NCBI GenBank assembly: GCA_963573385.1
Contig: CAUYLG010061841.1
Location: forward strand, 1 to 64,000
Origin: Cacajao melanocephalus
Taxonomy: Eukaryota; Chordata; Mammalia; Primates; Pitheciidae
DNA length: 64,000 bases
Reading direction: 5' to 3'
Shown in pieces: positions 38,311-64,000 of the stretch (positions are counted from its first letter, which is position 1; each line of letters opens with the position of its first letter). The notes under the pieces are model-generated. The model worked only from the letters and a program-made list of their open reading frames with translations, searched no databases and had not been told where the DNA came from. The translations under genes and the position numbers were made by a program.

Positions 38311-38444
38311 CTTAAAAAAAATTTAAAAGATAGGGTCTCACTATGTTGATTACCCTAGTCTTAAACTCCTGACCTCAAGGGATCTGCTCACCTCAGCCTC
38401 CCAAAGTGCTGAGATATAGGAGTGAGCCACCGCGCCCGGCTGGA
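38311..38444 (-). mobile_element. Partial Alu monomer
   Basis: Diverged monomer with AAAGATAGGGTCTCACTATG and CCGCGCCCGGCTGG. Confidence 0.75.
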
Positions 38445-38454
38445 AAACACTTTT

Positions 38455-38748
<294 letters not shown>

Positions 38749-38849
38749 TGGAAAACACTTTTTAACACAAAATCGAATACGGATAAACGTGGTGTTTGAA
38801 AATCCAAACACTTTTTACAAAACTAAAGTTGGGTGGCTCTTTCAGACAG

Positions 38850-40180
38850 AGCCGTCGGGTGTGCGCAAGTTTGGGTTTGCTCTTCCCGGCCACGGGGGTA
38901 GGTTCTGTAGCACCTGGGTGGAAAGGCCGCGGCTTTCACGGCGAGGTAGGCGAGGGTCACCCGAGGGGTCGCAGGCTTTGACTGGGTCTGAAGGGTCAGC
39001 TGCTTCGGTCAGCCCTGGGAGCAGTTTTCAGCTTCGGCGCGAGGCACTTGGGCTGGACCCCCCGGGCTGCGCCCTCTCCGCCGGCGCTCCGTGGGGCTGG
39101 AGGTGGAATGTGCCCCCGCGGGGGCCGCACCGCAGTTGGGGGCGGCGGGCGGGGTCAAGGGCGCTGCCGCTCGGGTGCCGGGACCCCGCGGCATCCGGTA
39201 CGTCTGTGTCGGTCCCGGTGGGCGGCCTCCCACCTCGAAGTGGCCGGAGGAGCCCAGACCCGCCTCCCCCCCGTCGGGGGCTTCTCCCGCGCGCGGTGAC
39301 GGCCGTGGGCGCGGCTGCGGGCCGGGGAGCGGAGGGCTGGGGTCCCGGCGCCCGCGCGGGGGGAAGGGGCAGCCGCAGCGCAGAGGCCGCCCCGCCCTCC
39401 CCTCCCGTCCACGCCCAGGCTCCCGGCCCCGGAGCTGCTCGCGGCCTTTCTCTCCGGGCTGGGCTCGGGCTCAGCTCGACTGGGCTCGGCGGGCGGAGGA
39501 GGGAGGGCGGCGCGGGCGGGCGGAAGGGGGAGGAGAGGCGCGGGGAGCCAGGCCGAGGGGCCTCGGAGCAGCCACCCGGGCAGACGGTGCACACGGAGCA
39601 GCGGCCCCGGCCCCGCCAGCGCTGCCGCCGAGTGAGTCAGGGCCCCCGCCGGGCGCCGGAGCCCCACGCGGGGTTGGGAAGGGACCGCGGAAAAGTTGGG
39701 AGCCCCGGGGTCCGCTTCGTCGCGGGGCCGCGGAGGGGCCGGGCTGGGAGGGCCGCGGGGTCGGGGGGGGCGGCGCTGGCGGGGGCGCTGCGGGCGCTCA
39801 TGGCGGCGGCCGGGGAGGGCGGGCGCAGCGCCTCCAGGGAGCGGCCGGGGCCGGCGGGCCTGGCGCCGCGGTGTCCTCTGGAGCGCCGCCCCGAGCCTGA
39901 GAAGCCCTCCCGGGCAACAGGTAGGGCGGGAGGTGGGCACGCGGGGGCTGTGGGCGACCGGGCCGAGCCGCGGGCGCCCCTTTGTTGGGGAGTGGAGGAC
40001 TATTGGCGCGAGAGCCTCCACCGTGGCAGCGGCCCGCGGGGTTGCCCCGGCCTGGACGCGTCCTGCGGCTCGGGGGCCCTGCTCCGTTTTCTTCCTACCG
40101 GCCCACCTCGCAGGCGAGGTCACAGCTTCCATGTGCTTAACGGGAAACAGGAAGGAGCGGCCCGCAGCGCCTGCCCCTGC
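38850..40180. promoter_or_regulatory. CERS2: CERS2 CpG island promoter
   Basis: Very GC- and CpG-rich, with several GC boxes (GGGGCGG/GGGCGGG) and no TATA. It spans the likely CERS2 first exon. Confidence 0.85.
39480..39631 (+). other. CERS2: CERS2 non-coding first exon (approximate start)
   Basis: Ends CCGCCGA followed by the strong donor GTGAGTCAG at 39632. The transcription start is not defined by sequence. Another donor at 39921 (CAACAG|GTAGGG) could serve an alternative first exon. Confidence 0.45.
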
Positions 40181-43100
40181 CAGGTAGGGCTAAGGCTCCT
40201 ATACCGTTATGAGGTATGAGTGGCTGGCAAGGGAGCTCCCGGTGGAACTGGCTTTCTGGGCCGTAGCTTGTTAACCACCGGAGGCCCGTGGCAAGTGGGT
40301 TGACTGCCCGTGTGGAGCACTCCTCTCTGGCCTGCACTGGGAGTTTCTCCCTCCCTAAGCCTGGCTCCTGGCATCAAAACCTGATTTCAGCCACCTGAGT
40401 TGCCAGGCCCAGGTTCAGGGGCTTCTGACGATCGTGACGAATGCAGTGAACCCCTTTTCCCGGAGAACTGAGTCTGGGAAGGCCTCCAGCAGGCAGTCAC
40501 CTCCATATCGGTGCTGGGGCAGGGGTGGGTGGGGGGTGCTGCCTCATACCGGAGTTGGGGTGACTGCACCTGGGTATGTCTGGCTGCACTTGTAAACGGG
40601 CTCCTAAGGGTAAGGACTTGTCTGCATCCCTGTCCCTGAGGACCTGGCCCTGACCATGCCGTGATCTGCACAGTCTCTGTTCCAGAGAGAGATCCTTTTC
40701 TCCCCTGGTCCCTCACTCCCCTCACTGGGGCCTCTGGCCAGATTTTCCCCTGGGAGGAAGGGCCTCCTCTTTCTCCTGTCATTGGCCACAGGCTGACTGA
40801 TGCTTCACTGTGTCCTTCAGCACTGCCCCAGCGGTCTCGCAGACGTGCCTGTCTCTCCCTGCTCCTGGGACCATGGTCTCATGCAGTGTTTGGGTCCCTT
40901 TGGTGGGACTTTACAGACAAGCTGTAGGCCAGATGAGGCTGCAGACCACCGTTCTTACTGCCTCTCACCCACCTCTTTTTTTTTTTTTTTTTTTTACAAT
41001 CTGGCTTATTTTGAGGCCCATCCTGCAGCCTCTTCTTGGCTGCATCCATGCTTGTAGACTTCTAGTTCTAGTTCATGACCTACGGCTGTTGCCTGAAAAG
41101 AAAGTTTTCAACAAGGAAGACTATTCAGGTCTTCTTCAGGGCAAGCAGGGAGCTGGTGGGACCTTTGTCACTCTCTTCCCTTGTCAACAACCCTTTTCTA
41201 TTGTCCTCTGTTATTCCTGCAAACTCTGAGAGCCAGTTAGACTGACCATATGAAGTCTGAGAGAATTCCTTCCTCTCAGCCCCAAACTTCTGCCCTCTCA
41301 ACCCTTTGGATCTGCAAACTTCCTTGGGGATCCTCTGCTCCTTTCATCCACCTAGAGGGGTCTTGCAGGGATGTCAGTCAGAGTCAGGGCAAAGGTTGGG
41401 GCTGGGCAGAGTCCTGCTCAAGTTCCTGGTAATACAGTGCCAGAGAAATCCCTGCTCTTCTGGCCCCTCTCCAGCCTGTGCCTCAGAAAGTGGCTTCTGT
41501 GCCTCAAAGGTAGGTATGTATGTGAGAGAGAGAAGGTAGGCAGACAGACAGATACCATGTCTCTTCATGTGTATGGAGGAGTGAATTCTTGGTGGAAAAG
41601 TGTTTGTAGATGTGATTTTCTCCACAAGAAATTAAGGCTGTAACTGGCCTGAAGGCCCAGGGTACCTGGAAAACCAGCGCTGTTTCCCTGCCCTGTGTAC
41701 ACATCACCTTTTCTTGCCGCAGCCTCTTGTTTATGGGATCTTGCTTGGATCTGTGTGCTGATGCCAGGAGGCTGCCCCAGCACTGCCTTGGAGAGCCGAG
41801 GGTTCTGTGGGGGATGTGTAAGCGAGGCCGGCCGGGACCCAGCTGTTTTCCCCTCCCATCCTGTTGAGTCAGAGGTCCTGACCCTGCCGAATCTGGGGCC
41901 TCCCTGCTGGGGAGATGGAGGTACAGGACCACCATGGGAAGCCTGCGGCCTCGGTGTAAGAGCCCCCATTAGTCTGCGTTCCCCTCTCCCACTCTCTCTG
42001 CTTGGATCGGAAGAGGACAGTCTCTGTCTTCTCCTGGGGAATGAGAAATTGCACTGCCCAGGTGTCTGCCCTTGACCATTCTCTGGAGCCTACTTTGCCT
42101 GTCCCCCACCCCCATCCCCAGCTCCTCACCTGCTTTGCAGGAATGAGACATTCCTGGGCCCCAGGAGTCCAGCAAGGGCTCTACCCTCCCTGTGGGACTC
42201 CAGCCTGCTGCCTGACTAGAGAAACATCCCTACCAGTTTTCACTGACCTGGCTGGGGATGGGACCCAAAGTCTAGGACTGCCTGGGCGACACAGTACCTT
42301 TGGCTTTACATTTCCCTGGAGGAGAAGTTGGGCTCCAAGAGACAGCAGTCAGGTGACTCACTTTCAATCTGGCTGGGCAAAAAAGTGGGAAGAGGGGGCC
42401 ATGTGCAAACACATGGAGGTGTTCCGTATTGTTCCTTCTCTGTGCAGTTTCTACCCTTGTCTCTTCTCTATTCAATTTTCTACAACTTTTCTCTAGGAAA
42501 AAGTGTGTGTGGGGGGGGCGGGGGGGAAGTTCCACTGTGGATAATTACATTTAATTTTGTTCAGTTCGGAAGGCTTCCATCTCTTTAATTAAATATTTAT
42601 TCTGGCTGAGGTGGAGGGGGCAGGGGCAGTGCCTGGAATGTGTGTGTGTGACTGGGGGGAGGAGGAGGGGAGAAGGTGGAGCTGAAGCTCCTTTACTGGC
42701 TGTGCTGACCTCTGATTTCATTCGAGAGATCAGTGACCAGGAGTGGGGACAAGGGGGTAAAGTCCTTGAGCTGGAATACTGACCCGTGACAGGCTGAGGG
42801 ATTTCGCAAGGGCTTCTGTGGTGGGTGGGGATGGAGCGGGGGCTGTCAGAGCAGCGGCGGGACCAGCCCAGCCTAGCTGTGGTCTGAGGGCTCGAGTTCA
42901 GTCAGTGGAACCAACTGGTCTCTAGGTCACTGTGGATAACAGTCTCCCCACTCTCTTTTCTTCCCATTTGGAAGGGGACAACCTTCCTTCTGTCTCAGCT
43001 TTCACTTTCTGGGCCAGCCTGAATCCCACTGCCTCACCTCCTTCCCAGGAGGAGAATGAGGACTAGGGAGCCTAGTAAAGACTGTCCTGGTCATCCTGCT

Positions 43101-43400
43101 GCTGCTTCTTGCTGAGTCCCAGGACTGCCAGGTGTTGTGCTGGACCCAGCATCCCTGGCTCCTCCGGGCCATCTTGCCACTCCTCTCAGCTCCAAGCAGC
43201 TGCTCTTGCCTCATGAGCTACATGCAGACTATTCCCTCCCTCCCTCTCTCTGGGTATCTGAGTGGTCACTCCCATCATGTTCCTTCCTCTTTCGGTGGGG
43301 GGAGGTGTACATAGCGGCTCTTTCCTAGACTAAGGGGGTATGGGTATTCCCCTGCAGTGTTGTATTTTCTGGATGAGCATTTGGTTATATGAAATAGCTC
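40181..43400 (+). other. CERS2: CERS2 intron 1, mostly unique
   Basis: No coding exon recognised. A poly-T run lies at 40975-40996 and a G-rich tract, potentially quadruplex-forming, at 42507-42528. ORFs in this stretch lack family resemblance. Confidence 0.5.
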
Positions 43401-43402
43401 TG

Positions 43403-43700
43403 GCCAGGCACGGTGGCTTACGCCTGTAATCCCAGCACTTTGGGAGGCTGAGACCGGCAGATTGTTTGAGCCCGGGAGTTCAAGACTAGCCTGGGCAACA
43501 TGGCAAAACCCTGTCCCTACCAAAGAAAAAAAATTAAAAAATTAGCCAGATGTGGTGCATGCGTCTGTAGTCCCAGCTACTTGGGAGGTTGAGGCAGGAG
43601 GGGAGGATGGCTTGACCCTGGGAGTTGGAGGTTGCAGTGAGCCGTAATTGTACCACTGCACCCCAGTTCGGGTGACAGGGGACGACCCTGTCTCAAAATA
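43403..43700 (+). mobile_element. Alu SINE
   Basis: Dimeric Alu starting GGCCAGGCACGGTGGCTTAC; the tail is nearly lost. Confidence 0.91.
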
Positions 43701-43950
43701 GTAGGTTTTGATTCCACCAGATGTATTGGTCTGATGTCTTGGTTCCCTGACCCACAATCCTTCACTCTTTGCAGCCCTACCTTCACTTTTCTTGCTAAAA
43801 AGTCTTACACATAGAGTCCTTCTGCCTTATGTGTAAGGTCTAGATGGCTTGGCATGGAGGGTCAACCTTTCGTGTAGTAGTTTGATGTCCAGTGATTGTT
43901 TTGGAGCTCAGCATCATTTGGGGACATAATTTTGCTTTACCTTGGCTTGC

Positions 43951-44103
43951 CTTTTTTTTTTTTTTTTTTTTTTTGTCTTTTTGTGGAGAACAGGGTCTCG
44001 CTATATTGCCCAGGCAGGTCTCGAACTCCTGGGCTCAAGCTATCCTCCCGCCTCTGCCTCCCTAAGAGCTGGGATTACAGGCGTGAGCCACAGCGCCCGG
44101 CCT
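43951..44103 (-). mobile_element. Alu monomer (FLAM/FRAM type)
   Basis: One monomer behind a 20-T run. Confidence 0.82.
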
Positions 44104-44107
44104 TGCC

Positions 44108-44407
44108 TTTTTTTTTTTTTTTTGAGACAGTCTTACTCTGTCACCCAGGCTGGAGTGCAGTGGCAAGATCAATCCACCGCTCACTGCAATCTCCACCTCC
44201 CAGGCTCAAGTGACCCTCCCACCTCAGCCTCCCGACTAGCTGGGATTACAGGCATGTGCCACCATACCCAGCTAATTTTTGTATTTTCTGTAGAGATGCG
44301 GTTTCACCATGTTGCCCAGGCTGGTCTCAAAACTCCTGAGCTCAAACGATCCGCTTGCCTCGGCCTCCCAAAGTGCTGGGATTACAGGCGTGAGCCACCG
44401 CCCAGCC
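44108..44407 (-). mobile_element. Alu SINE
   Basis: Inverted dimeric Alu adjoining the monomer. CCTTGCC-type repeats flank it. Confidence 0.92.
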
Positions 44408-44764
44408 TACCTTGGTCTCTTAATTTTTCTTTAGGGACCTCATACTCAGATGGGTCAAAGGGAAGGTTTTGCCTCAGCCCTACATATTTTGGGGCAACCC
44501 TTGGAAGCTTTCAGCTGAGTTGGCCTGGAGGTGCGAGGAAGTGGTAGACTGAGGGGGGATAAGGGAATGACTTTACTCAGATTGTTGGCTACAGCTTCTT
44601 GGGCCAGGTCTTGCCTGTCTTCCAGGTTGAGATAGCAAAATGACAAGAAAACCCCCAAGATTCTTTTTTTTTTTCCCCTGAAACCAGAGGTTGTCAAGGC
44701 CCCAAGATTCTTAATTCCAGGGAATCACATCCACAGGTTCCTGTAGACAGTAAATGTTAAAACT

Positions 44765-44845
44765 GGAAAGCCACCATATTACAGATGAGGAAGCTGATTT
44801 GTCCAAGGCTGCATAGCCAGGATGGGGCTCTATCTAGAGTTCCAG
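44765..44845 (+). mobile_element. MIR-like ancient repeat
   Basis: ATTACAGATGAGGAAGCTGA then CCAAGGCTGCATAGCCAGGA, the central MIR pattern. Confidence 0.55.
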
Positions 44846-44943
44846 TCTCTGCCCCCTGGATAGACCCTGAAAATGTTGATTCGTCTATCTTCCCCCGTAG
44901 CTACTCCCTGTTGATGCCCTCCACCTTTCCCCACTCACTCAGG

Positions 44944-48153
<3,210 letters not shown>

Positions 48154-49045
48154 ACCATTATTCCAGCTGCCTCCCAGATTAATGCATAAAGCCAAGGAAC
48201 TATCCCCACTATAGGGTCACTTTAAGCTCTGGGGAAAAAGGAGAAAGCGAGGAGAGTTCTCCATATCCTCCCTCCTTGTCACCCAGTTGCCTTTAAACCA
48301 AATTCTAACCAGCCTATCCCCAGGTAGGGGGCGGTCGGTTATATCCTTTGTTAGAGGAAGATGGTTGAATTTTCCTCTCTATCCTCCAAGTCATCCTTTC
48401 GACTGCTTTTGAGGCCCTCCTTCCACTCTCTGGGGGTAAGGGTTACAATTCACATTCCTGATTCCGAGAATTTGGCCCTAGCTGTTTGCCTTTGACTCCC
48501 TGACCTCCAGAGCCAGGGTTGTGCCTTATTGTCCCATCTGTGGGCCTCATTCTGCCAAAGCCGGACCAAGGCTTACCTTTCTAAGCTCCCTAACTTGGGC
48601 CAGAAACCAAAGCTGAGCTACTTTTAACTTTTTCCCTCTATGACGCAAATGAATTGAGGGTAGGAGGGTGCACATGACCCTTACCCTACCTCTGCCAAAA
48701 AGTGGGGGCTGTACTGGGAACTGCCTGGATGATCTTTCTTTGTGCTACTTTTCAGCTGTCCCTGTAGCCACAGGTCCAAGATTTCACTGCCTCCTCCTTT
48801 CTCTGGCCTCTTCCTTCCCTTTCCCTCTTCTCTTCAGCTAGGCTAGCTGGTTTGGAGTAGAATGGCAACTAATTCTAATTTTTATTTATTAAATATTTGG
48901 TTTTGGTTTTTAAAGCCAGAATTACAGCTAGCACCTAGCATTTCAGCAGAGGGACCATTTTAGACCAAAATGTACTGTTAATGGGTTTTTTTTTTTTAAT
49001 TAAAAGATTAAATAAAAAAGATTAAATAAAACATGGCAACAAGTG
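48154..49045 (+). other. CERS2: CERS2 3' UTR
   Basis: About 0.9 kb of unique sequence with no open frame, ending at two AATAAA hexamers. Confidence 0.8.
49011..49030 (+). terminator. CERS2: CERS2 poly-A signals (two AATAAA)
   Basis: AATAAA at 49011-49016 and 49025-49030, about 860 nt after the stop, within a short duplicated AAAAGATTAAATAAA motif. Confidence 0.8.
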
Positions 49046-49152
49046 TCAGACTATTAGGAATTGAGAAGGGGGATCAACTAAATAAATGAAAATAGTCTTT
49101 CTTATGCCTTCCTTGCAGTTATGTAACATTGTCTTTTTAAAATTTCACATAC

Positions 49153-49425
49153 ATGTAATCCCAGCACTTTGGGCGGCCAAGAAGGGTAGATCACTTGAGG
49201 TCAGGAGTTGGAGGCCAGCCTGGCCAACATGGTGAAACCCCGTCTCTACTAAAAATACAAAAATTAGCTGAGTGAGGTGGTGGGCGCCTGTAGCCCCAGC
49301 TACTTGGGAGGCTGAGGTAGGAGAATCACTTGAACTCAGGAGGTGGAGGGTACAGTGAGCCAAGATAGATAGCACCACTGCACTCCAACCTGAGCAACAG
49401 AGCAAGAACTCCATCTAAAAAAATT
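49153..49425 (+). mobile_element. Alu SINE, 5' truncated, between CERS2 and SETDB1
   Basis: Begins at ATGTAATCCCAGCAC. AAAATTTCACATA-like repeats flank it. It occupies more than half of the gap between the two 3' ends. Confidence 0.9.
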
Positions 49426-49564
49426 CACATGGAAAAAGCAAAGGCAGACAGGTAGAAGATTAGTAACAGCAGCCCTCAGGGGAGCATAGGGGTAATACCT
49501 CACTGAAAGATCCAGAATTGGGAGTATCGGCCTGAGAGAGAGAAACAAAATCACAATCTTAAAT

Positions 49565-49570
49565 TTTATC
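49565..49570 (-). terminator. SETDB1: Candidate SETDB1 poly-A signal (variant)
   Basis: GATAAA on the minus strand, about 355 nt after the stop. No canonical AATAAA was seen on this strand nearby. Confidence 0.35.
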
Positions 49571-49923
49571 ATATTGTTAAAAGACTTTCAAGAAATAATA
49601 CAAACAAGATAGTACAGCCTCCATTCCAAGAATAAAGTCTGTTAGAAGCATGAACACTTGCACAAAAGGATGGGAGGGATGTCAGGCCTAGGTTAGAGTG
49701 GTGATCTCTCCCCTACCCTTTAGGGCCTTTGGAGGTGGAGGAGGGATCTTGCCTGCTAGCACCACACTGGAAGGTATCATCTGGTCCAGAACCCCCATTT
49801 CTATCTACTAGGAGCTGGGGGGGAATAGCTAGACCAGAGACTTTGGGTCAGGGTTCAACAATCAGGAAGACCCAGTTCCTGAGGAAAAGACAGTTCAAGA
49901 AGGTTTGGGAAGAAGGCTGTCCT

Positions 49924-63529
<13,606 letters not shown>

Positions 63530-63626
63530 CTATAGGAAAAAGGAAATTGACCACTGAGAAGATGATAGCTATGATGCTTTCAGTCACACATCTGATCCTT
63601 AACTTATACAATATAAAAAAGCAGCA

Positions 63627-63920
63627 ATGGCTGGACGTAGTGACTCACACCTGTAATCCCAGCCGTTTGGGAGGCCAATGGCAGGGCGGGTTGCTTGAGG
63701 TTATGAGTTTGAGACCAGCCTGGCCAACATGGTGAAACCCCATCTCTACTAAAAATACAAAAATTAGGCATTGGTGCACATCTGTAATTATAGTTGCTCA
63801 GGAGGCATAGGAGAATCATATGAACCTGGAGGTGGAGGCTGGAGTGAGCCAAGATCATGTCAGTGCACTCCAGACTAGGCGACACAGTGAGACTCTGTCT
63901 CAAAAAAAGAAAAAAAAAAA
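63627..63920 (+). mobile_element. Alu SINE
   Basis: Diverged dimeric Alu antisense to SETDB1, with a poly-A tail. (G)CAGCAATGG and GCACCAATGG flank it. Confidence 0.9.
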
Positions 63921-64000
63921 GGCACCAATGGACACAGTTTAAGTAAGTGCTAAGACTCTCAGTTCCTATTACTAACTGGCACGGATGCCAGGATATGTTG

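Noticed and set aside
38789..40219. A 476-codon open frame in the CERS2 CpG island, with long frames on the other strand too
   Set aside because: GC-rich DNA has few stop codons. The peptide is low-complexity Gly/Arg/Pro, resembles no family, and crosses the CERS2 first-exon donor.

Overview
The window is genomic DNA from a catarrhine primate, most likely an Old World monkey. It carries the 1q21.3-type gene block PRUNE1 - MINDY1 (FAM63A) - ANXA9 - CERS2 - SETDB1, written in the reverse orientation to the usual human chromosome 1 assembly. The evidence is spliced vertebrate exons with GT..AG borders, dozens of Alu elements, MIR and L2 relics, and proteins almost identical to the human ones. 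MINDY1 differs from the human protein as I remember it at many N-terminal residues, which is too much for human. The species call is inference.

Layout. 1-4247 (-): PRUNE1 exon 1 and part of intron 1. 4080-4560: CpG-rich, probably bidirectional promoter. About 4.4-16.9 kb (+): MINDY1, complete coding sequence in nine coding exons (468 aa). About 17.6-35 kb (-): ANXA9, complete coding sequence in twelve coding exons (345 aa), with a 6.4 kb intron packed with Alus. About 35-38.8 kb: intergenic. 38.85-40.18 kb: CpG island with the CERS2 first exon. 39.5-49.05 kb (+): CERS2, complete coding sequence in ten coding exons (380 aa). About 49.5-64 kb (-): the 3' two thirds of SETDB1, twelve exons covering roughly residues 420-1291 (MBD, pre-SET, bifurcated SET, stop); its tudor half lies beyond the right edge.

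Gene arrangement. PRUNE1 and MINDY1 are head to head. MINDY1/ANXA9 and CERS2/SETDB1 are tail to tail, each pair separated by well under 1 kb that is largely Alu. The products are not one pathway: a DHH-type phosphoesterase, a K48-ubiquitin deubiquitinase, an atypical annexin, a very-long-chain ceramide synthase and an H3K9 methyltransferase. All exon borders were placed by hand and checked by reading phase; the phases close exactly in all four multi-exon genes.

I found no unknown gene system. The most interesting signals are a 34-bp tandem duplication that doubles the 3' splice site of ANXA9 exon 4, a 27-bp triplication inside an Alu in MINDY1, two Alus inserted in succession at one target site, a NAGNAG acceptor and a 29-nt microexon with an Alu-derived U tract behind its donor in SETDB1, a convergent CTCF-like motif pair upstream of ANXA9, and a retained-intron reading frame that would swap the acidic CERS2 tail for a basic one.
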